Assembly: GCA_027083915.1 (NCBI GenBank)
Contig: JALWML010000216.1
Span: 1-5,331 of the forward strand
Direction of reading: 5' to 3'
Origin: Lysobacterales bacterium
Lineage (GTDB): Bacteria > Pseudomonadota > Gammaproteobacteria > Xanthomonadales > Marinicellaceae
DNA: 5,331 nucleotides
Shown: one piece after another, positions 1-3,754 of the stretch
Layout: every line of letters starts with the position of its first letter
Numbering within the stretch: position 1 is the first letter of the stretch
Program-made: the position numbers and the translations under genes
The notes under the pieces: generated by a model
The model's input: the letters and a program-made list of their open reading frames with translations, nothing else
Told to the model about the DNA's origin: nothing
Databases searched by the model: none

Positions 1-111
1 CATTTAGTGGTATCAAGCCAAAGCAAATGAAAGTGTTTTGCCTTATCAGTAGCGAACCTATGGCTTGATAGTGTGTTTTATTGTAGCGGATTAACCTTGT
101 TTGTAAAAGTG
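1..111. other. Left-edge sequence with no recognised gene
   Basis: This is the stretch downstream of the integrase stop, inside the putative island. On the plus strand one frame enters from the left edge and stops at TGA 66-68, giving a 21-residue tail (with KPKQMKVFCLISSE) that could be the end of a gene outside the window but matches nothing I recognise. A minus-strand frame is open across the stretch but has no ATG. A perfect 10-bp inverted repeat (11-20 and 61-70) is the only clear structure. I see no convincing integrase terminator here. Confidence 0.4.
11..70. repeat. 10-bp inverted repeat with 40-bp spacer
   Basis: TATCAAGCCA at 11-20 is the exact reverse complement of TGGCTTGATA at 61-70. 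The arms do not extend inward or outward. The 40-base loop and the lack of a T-tract argue against an intrinsic terminator. A binding site for a dimeric protein or a transposon-end relic are both possible, but nothing else supports either one. Confidence 0.5.
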
Positions 112-1302
112 TTAATTTTTAGCCTTTTTGCTGTGTATGGGTATTATCTTACCATTGGCATTTTCAATAAATGTACTCCAATCATTCATCATTTTAATTC
201 TATCGGCTAAATATTCTGCCTTGTTATAGGTGGCTTCAATTTTGTTTTTGCTTTCATGGCTTAATTGCTTTTCGACCACATGGCTAGCATAACCCAATTC
301 TCTAAGCGTGGTACTTGCTAGGTGTCTAAAGCCGTGTACGGTCATGCGTCCATGCCATCCAAGGCGATAAAGGGCGTATAGCATAGCGTTTTCACTAAAG
401 GGCTTTTGTGGCTTGTGACTAGATGCAAAAATATAATCAAATTGTCCTGTGATGGCTTGTAGGTCTTTGAGTGTGTTTATCACTTTGTTACTCATGGGTA
501 CGATATGTTCACGTTTCATTTTCATAAACTCTTTATCAATGATAATTAGCTTTTCATCAAAATTGATATTATCCCATTTTAAAAAGCGTATTTCGTTGGT
601 TCTTAAAAAAGTGTGTAGGGCAATTTCTAAACCTGCCTTGGTTGTGGGTTCGCCGTCAAATGTGTTTATGTCTTTGACAAGTTCGGGAAGGTCTTTAAGT
701 TGGATTGAGTTGTAGTTTTTTGGGGTAGGGGATTTTAAAACCGTTTCTATGCCTTCGCATGGATTGGATTTTATAAACCCGTGGACTTTAGCGAATATAA
801 AAATATGGTTGCATCGTACCCTAACTTTTTTTAGTTGCTCTAATGCTCCACGGCTTTCAATTATTTTTAGAATCTCGATTAGTTCTAAGGCTTCGATTTT
901 ATCTATGGCTTTATTGCCTATGTGATTGAAAATATTATCCTCTAATGACTTCCAAACATTGTGGGCGTGTTTGGGTGTCCAGTCATCGGCGTTGGTGTTG
1001 TACCAATCTTTAGCCACATTTTTAAAAAGTATCTTTTCTTTTTTCTTTTTGATTGGGTCTTTGCCTTTGCGAATATCGGCTTTAATGTCATTTCGTTTGT
1101 TACGTGCCTGTGCCAATGTCATTTTAGGATATGAACCAAGGGTTAAGGTTTTTTGTTTGTCATCAAATCGGTAACTTAACCGCCAATGGATAGAGCCGCT
1201 TTTGTTAATAACCAAACTTAAACCGCCACCATCGGCGAATTTTCGTGGTTTGCCTTCAGCTATTTTCCCTTGAATAAATTTTACATTGAGTTTATCAATC
1301 AT
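112..1302 (-). CDS. Tyrosine recombinase, P4/CP4-type island integrase
   Basis: This is a site-specific integrase of the tyrosine recombinase family, the type that inserts prophage-like elements and genomic islands into tRNA genes. In the numbering of the longest frame (398 residues from an ATG at 1308), residues 5-90 look like the N-terminal DUF4102 arm-binding domain (FADGGGLSLVI, LGSYPKMTLAQAR). They are followed by a lysine-rich linker (IKKKKEK), a core-binding helical domain at about 95-190, and the catalytic domain at about 200-385. The full active-site set is visible: R236 (FLRTNEIR), K263 or K265 (FMKMKREHIV), H325 and R328 (HGFRHLAS), H351 (QLSHES) and nucleophile Y361 (ATYNKAEYL). 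Length is normal for the family and nothing is broken, so it is probably active. I place the start at the second ATG (1302): AAGAGG at 1309-1314 lies 6 bases before it but directly abuts the ATG at 1308, leaving no spacing there. The gene lies 360 bases downstream of a tRNA-Leu 3' end and reads away from it, so that tRNA is the likely integration target. Confidence 0.95.
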   Translation of the reverse strand: MIDKLNVKFIQGKIAEGKPRKFADGGGLSLVINKSGSIHWRLSYRFDDKQKTLTLGSYPKMTLAQARNKRNDIKADIRKGKDPIKKKKEKILFKNVAKDWYNTNADDWTPKHAHNVWKSLEDNIFNHIGNKAIDKIEALELIEILKIIESRGALEQLKKVRVRCNHIFIFAKVHGFIKSNPCEGIETVLKSPTPKNYNSIQLKDLPELVKDINTFDGEPTTKAGLEIALHTFLRTNEIRFLKWDNINFDEKLIIIDKEFMKMKREHIVPMSNKVINTLKDLQAITGQFDYIFASSHKPQKPFSENAMLYALYRLGWHGRMTVHGFRHLASTTLRELGYASHVVEKQLSHESKNKIEATYNKAEYLADRIKMMNDWSTFIENANGKIIPIHSKKAKN

Positions 1303-1308
1303 TGTCAT

Positions 1309-1314
1309 CCTCTT
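1309..1314 (-). promoter_or_regulatory. Integrase ribosome binding site
   Basis: The minus strand reads AAGAGG, then ATGACA, then ATG. AAGAGG resembles the anti-16S complement and is 6 bases before the ATG at 1302 but 0 bases before the ATG at 1308. Translation therefore most likely begins at 1302 (MIDKLNVKF). The site overlaps the end of the 20-bp direct repeat at 1312-1331 by three bases, so a protein bound at that repeat would lie against the start of the gene. Confidence 0.7.
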
Positions 1315-1372
1315 AATTTGTTGTCAATTTTTATAGAAAAGACTAAAAAAGGCTTAATTTGTTGTCAATTTT
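1312..1372. repeat. Perfect 20-bp direct repeat, 41-bp period
   Basis: CTTAATTTGTTGTCAATTTT occurs at 1312-1331 and again at 1353-1372. The copies are identical over 20 bases and differ on both sides. The start-to-start distance is 41 bp, close to four helical turns, so proteins bound at the two copies would face the same side of the DNA. Each copy carries the core motif found four more times up to 1554. Copy 1 touches the integrase ribosome binding site. Confidence 0.9.
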
Positions 1373-1414
1373 CATGCTTTGCCTTGTGTGGTTCAGGATT
1401 GACAACAAAACAAG

Positions 1415-1454
1415 CTTAAACCCTTTATTTATAAGCCTTTATAGTGGGTTTAAG
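1415..1454. repeat. 9-bp inverted repeat, 22-base spacer
   Basis: CTTAAACCC at 1415-1423 is the exact reverse complement of GGGTTTAAG at 1446-1454. The spacer contains two TATAAA sequences on the minus strand. It sits between core-repeat copies 3 and 4. It could be an operator or a transcript hairpin, and the sequence does not decide between them. Confidence 0.5.
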
Positions 1455-1483
1455 TGTTTGCAACTATCTAAAAAACCGCCTAA

Positions 1484-1543
1484 TTGTTGTCAAACAAGCT
1501 AATATTTCATTAAATTGTACGCTTGTTTGGGTGGATTGACAAC
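1484..1543. repeat. Composite inverted repeat containing two core motifs
   Basis: CAAACAAGC at 1491-1499 pairs exactly with GCTTGTTTG at 1521-1529, with 21 AT-rich bases between them. Outside these arms are core-repeat copies of opposite orientation, at 1484-1493 on the left and 1535-1543 on the right. Both halves therefore run from a core motif to an ACAAGC element pointing at a shared centre near 1510. The right half has about 7 extra bases between the two elements. Copy 3 (1398-1417) also has ACAAGC beside its core motif. Confidence 0.55.
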
Positions 1544-1630
1544 GAATTGACAACATTTAACATGGGTTTGTTTGATAGGGCTTGAACCCTTATGAATGGC
1601 TTAAATGACCGTATAGCGTTGTTTTAGGCG

Positions 1631-1656
1631 AAAAAAAAGAGCTTATGAAAGCTCTT
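1631..1656 (-). terminator. Rho-independent terminator of tRNA-Leu
   Basis: On the minus strand AAGAGCTT, a 4-base loop and AAGCTCTT form an 8-bp perfect stem (1637-1644 with 1649-1656). An uninterrupted run of eight T overlaps and follows the stem, matching the A run at 1631-1638 of the plus strand. It starts 12 bases downstream of the tRNA CCA end in the direction of tRNA transcription. It would also shield the integrase gene from read-through. Confidence 0.85.
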
Positions 1657-1668
1657 GATTTAGTAAAA

Positions 1669-1689
1669 TGGTACCGAGGGCGGGAATCG
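1669..1689. other. Presumed attachment site (attL/attR core) at tRNA 3' end
   Basis: Integrases of this family usually recombine within the 3' part of a tRNA gene, and the element supplies a replacement 3' end so the tRNA stays intact. Here the tRNA is complete to CCA and the integrase lies directly beyond it. The core would thus cover the acceptor and T-arm 3' sequence. Its limits cannot be fixed because the partner copy, expected as a direct repeat at the far end of the element to the left, is outside the window. This is inferred from layout only. Confidence 0.4.
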
Positions 1690-1753
1690 AACCCGCACTT
1701 CCGAAGAAACCGGATTTTGAATCCGGCGCGTCTACCAGTTCCGCCACCCCGGC
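1669..1753 (-). tRNA. tRNA-Leu (anticodon CAA)
   Basis: The 85-base minus-strand sequence starts GCCGGGG and ends CCTCGGTACCA with encoded CCA. It folds as a class II tRNA: acceptor stem of 7 bp with G1-U72 and G5-U68 wobbles, D arm with GCG/CGC stem and the GGTAGA loop sequence, anticodon stem CCGGA/TCCGG with loop TTCAAAA, a 13-base variable arm with a TTCG tip, and T arm GCGGG-TTCGAAT-CCCGC. The anticodon CAA is at 1717-1719 and reads Leu codon UUG. The long variable arm and the discriminator A73 agree with leucine identity. It has its own promoter and terminator and is the likely island insertion target. Confidence 0.97.
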
Positions 1754-1764
1754 ACATTTTTTTT

Positions 1765-1792
1765 TACGTTTTGATGAGAACATCAAAACGTA
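1765..1792 (-). other. 12-bp hairpin in the tRNA-Leu leader
   Basis: TACGTTTTGATG at 1765-1776 pairs perfectly with CATCAAAACGTA at 1781-1792 around the 4-base loop AGAA. On the minus strand the stem is followed by nine A, not T, and then by the tRNA 5' end 11 bases on. On the plus strand the T run comes before the stem and AGGG after it. It is therefore not a standard intrinsic terminator in either direction. It would sit just after the predicted transcription start, so it may be a precursor tRNA leader stem. Confidence 0.6.
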
Positions 1793-1801
1793 GGGTTGAG
1801 T

Positions 1802-1829
1802 AGTATAATGGCAAATTTTATTTGTTCAA
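1802..1829 (-). promoter_or_regulatory. Sigma70-type promoter for tRNA-Leu
   Basis: On the minus strand TTGAAC (1824-1829) and TATACT (1802-1807) are separated by 16 bases. TATACT matches the -10 consensus at five of six positions and TTGAAC matches the -35 at four of six. The start site would be about 1794-1796, leaving a leader of about 40 bases that contains the hairpin at 1765-1792. The position between the end of the SUMF1-domain gene and the tRNA suits a tRNA-specific promoter. Confidence 0.6.
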
Positions 1830-1852
1830 GAATTTCGTGGTATTTGTTGCGA

Positions 1853-3754
1853 TTATTTTAAATCCAGTGCTATTCTAAAGCCAAGTCGTGCATCGGTAAA
1901 ATTGGCTTTGGCAATAAAGCGATGGCTGGAGCGAAATTCACTTTTGGAGCTGCTCCATGATCCTCCTCGAATGACATGGTTTTCACAGCCTTGATTTATC
2001 CATGCACTGCCATCGGTTGGTGCGCGAGTGTAGGAATCATGCCAACAATCAGCTGTCCACTCCATGACATTGCCTGCTGTATCATAGAGGTTGAACTGAT
2101 TGGGGATAAAGCTACCAACTGGAGCAGGTCCCCAATAGTTGTCATTATAGTTATCAAAGCCTTTTTTCCAGCGCATACGGCTGTTGCCTTTTAATCGATC
2201 GAGTTTACCAGTGAGGTTTTCGGTCACTTGCAGTGGGGTGTCATCTCCCCATGGGTATTTTGTACGAGAACCAGCGCGTAAAAAATATTCAAACTCTGCT
2301 TCGCTAGGTAAACGGTAGTTTTTAGTGGTTTGAGTTTTTAGCCATTGCACATAACTGTTGGCGTCATTCCATGATATGTGTATGACTGGGTTTAGTGGTT
2401 TGGCTTTTTTGCCCTGGTAGTCTTTTTTCCAGGTTATTCTATTTTTGTTCTTTAATCGGCCGGTACGTATGTCGTAAATGATTGATGAATGTTTCTTCTC
2501 TGCATCTGTTTTATAACCTGTTGCTTCTATGAAGAGTGCAAAATCAGCAACGGATATTTCTTTCTGACTGACAGCAAAACCATAATCTATTGACACCTCA
2601 TGTACAGGTCTTTCGTGTTTAGGCCCTGCGACATAACCCATTTCAAATTTCCCAACAGGCATTATTGTCATTTTTGGTAGGTCGGCTCCATTTTGAGTGC
2701 GATCATTAAAGGTTTCTAATGGAGTGTAAGAGCCATATAGTTTCATTCGTTTGATTTCGTTTTGATAATCCTTGATAACTGTTTTTGGTAGATCTAGATC
2801 AGCGAGTTGGCTGAGCATTTTTTCAACACGCTTAATATTTGTTGTGGTGATAGCCTGATTGATTTGTTGTTCAAGCCAAAGATACCTTTGCTGTTTGAGG
2901 CTTTCTATCGTTTTTTGGGCATTTTGTACATTGATAGAACCTGGTGCTAGCAGTTTGGCTTGGTTTATTTGTTGTTGTGCTAATTGAAAGTCAATTTCTT
3001 CGGCAGCTCGCAATGCACTATTGATAAGAATGCCATTGACTTGTGCAACCAAAATATTAGCTTTGCTACTTGTGGGGTCTATCTCAATGGCCTGTTTAGC
3101 ACTGTGCCATGCATCTTGTGAGTCAGCAGTTATTACTAAGTTATCTTGTAACTGTTTTGTACCTTTCGCATAGAGCTTGTTGATGGTTTTTAGGGTGCTG
3201 AGTTTTTGTTTTAAATCTTTTATCTTCGTATCTTCTGGATTGAGTGCTTTTAATTGAGCGATAGATTGTGTTAAAAGTTTTTCATCACCTTGATCAATCG
3301 CTTGGTTAATTTGTGTGGTAAGGTGTTGTGTTAAAAGTTCTGAAAGTCTATCGGTGTTTTCATTGTTTTTATCAATTTGTTTGAGGTTAACAAGATAAAA
3401 TAGGGCGTTTTGATTTTCAGGTTCAAAATAACGTCCTTCTTCAATGGCTTTTTCGATTGTTATTACGAGTTCTTCACTAGTGAGTTTTTGCAAATCATCT
3501 TTGTTGAATTTCCAAGCAGGAATGTCAAGAATATCTTCTAAAACTGTTCTTTGTGTTGTTGGGTCAAAGAATGTTTTATCGTCTTCTTTTTTTTCAATAC
3601 CAATCAATGGTTTGTTATCTTGAGTGACACTAAAGCTTGTGTTTGTATGTGAGCTTGTGTGTCTCATGAGGTATAAAAAAGCCACTAAGCCGATACCAAT
3701 AAGTAGTACGATTATTTCTTTAGCGTTTAATTTTTGATCTTGTACTTGCATCAT
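1853..3754 (-). CDS. Membrane-anchored SUMF1/FGE-fold protein with helical repeats
   Basis: The 633-residue product has a short charged N-terminus, one hydrophobic segment at 12-30 (IIVLLIGIGLVAFLYLM), a polar linker, a helical TPR-like region at about 85-340 (AIEIDPTSSKA near 222-232; QINQA at 148, 262 and 297), and a C-terminal FGE-sulfatase/SUMF1 domain at about 360-631. Family signatures in the domain are MPVGKFEMG, RLPSEAEFEY (481-490), GNVMEW (561-566), RGGSW (596-600) and LGFRIA. In true formylglycine-generating enzymes two cysteines follow GGS; here the aligned positions are S602 and F607, so sulfatase-activating chemistry is not expected. The only cysteines, C570 and C590, lie in the DCWHDSY...GC arrangement common in bacterial SUMF1-like proteins and may form a disulfide, which suggests a periplasmic domain. 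TAA of the upstream nucleotidase gene is immediately followed by this ATG, and a second ATG follows at 3751. No good ribosome binding site is visible, so translational coupling is likely. Exact function is unknown; an NirV/PvdO-like or scaffolding role is possible. Confidence 0.88.
   Translation of the reverse strand: MMQVQDQKLNAKEIIVLLIGIGLVAFLYLMRHTSSHTNTSFSVTQDNKPLIGIEKKEDDKTFFDPTTQRTVLEDILDIPAWKFNKDDLQKLTSEELVITIEKAIEEGRYFEPENQNALFYLVNLKQIDKNNENTDRLSELLTQHLTTQINQAIDQGDEKLLTQSIAQLKALNPEDTKIKDLKQKLSTLKTINKLYAKGTKQLQDNLVITADSQDAWHSAKQAIEIDPTSSKANILVAQVNGILINSALRAAEEIDFQLAQQQINQAKLLAPGSINVQNAQKTIESLKQQRYLWLEQQINQAITTTNIKRVEKMLSQLADLDLPKTVIKDYQNEIKRMKLYGSYTPLETFNDRTQNGADLPKMTIMPVGKFEMGYVAGPKHERPVHEVSIDYGFAVSQKEISVADFALFIEATGYKTDAEKKHSSIIYDIRTGRLKNKNRITWKKDYQGKKAKPLNPVIHISWNDANSYVQWLKTQTTKNYRLPSEAEFEYFLRAGSRTKYPWGDDTPLQVTENLTGKLDRLKGNSRMRWKKGFDNYNDNYWGPAPVGSFIPNQFNLYDTAGNVMEWTADCWHDSYTRAPTDGSAWINQGCENHVIRGGSWSSSKSEFRSSHRFIAKANFTDARLGFRIALDLK

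Larger units (their letters stand above)
1315..1554. repeat. Six-copy array of core ATTGACAAC in both orientations
   Basis: Reading ATTGACAAC as the core, copies on the minus strand lie at about 1320-1328, 1361-1369 and 1485-1493 (the last lacks the first A/T match). Copies on the plus strand lie at 1398-1406, 1535-1543 and 1546-1554. The last two are in tandem 11 bp apart, one helical turn. All six fall between the integrase start and the tRNA 3' end, and I found no further copy elsewhere in the window. Known tyrosine integrases of this class bind short repeated arm-type sites flanking the crossover core through their N-terminal domain, so arm sites are the leading inference. An excisionase or repressor site is the alternative. 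Confidence 0.75.
1309..1668. other. Repeat-rich non-coding spacer between integrase and tRNA
   Basis: These 360 bases are AT-rich and hold no convincing gene. They contain the six-copy core repeat, a 9-bp inverted repeat at 1415-1454, a composite inverted repeat at 1484-1543, and the tRNA terminator at 1631-1656. The likely role is the integrase-side attachment region plus the integrase promoter. No promoter with good hexamers at both -10 and -35 could be assigned. TATAAA occurs on the minus strand at 1330-1335, 1428-1433 and 1438-1443, but none has a good -35 at normal spacing. Confidence 0.6.

Noticed and set aside
449..715. Plus-strand open frame of 88 codons
   Set aside because: It lies wholly antisense to the integrase catalytic domain, has no ribosome binding site or recognisable motif, and the minus-strand frame clearly encodes the protein.
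926..1174. Plus-strand open frame of 82 codons
   Set aside because: It is antisense to the integrase N-terminal half; its Phe/Leu/Ser-rich content is what the complement of the Lys-rich linker would give.
1312..1554. Repeat array considered as a CRISPR array or plasmid origin iterons
   Set aside because: Unit size, mixed orientation and irregular spacing do not fit CRISPR, and there is no replication initiator gene nearby; the integrase context explains it better.
1575..1592. T-arm-like sequence (GGGTTCAAGCCC on the minus strand), considered as a tRNA remnant or second attachment core
   Set aside because: The stem does not pair in proper T-arm register, it does not match the nearby tRNA-Leu T arm, and no other tRNA parts surround it.
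1765..1792. Hairpin considered as the terminator of the SUMF1-domain gene
   Set aside because: The minus strand has a run of A, not T, after the stem, so it is not an intrinsic terminator for that transcript.
1976..2194. Plus-strand open frame of 72 codons
   Set aside because: It is antisense to the highly conserved SUMF1 domain and shows no protein features of its own.
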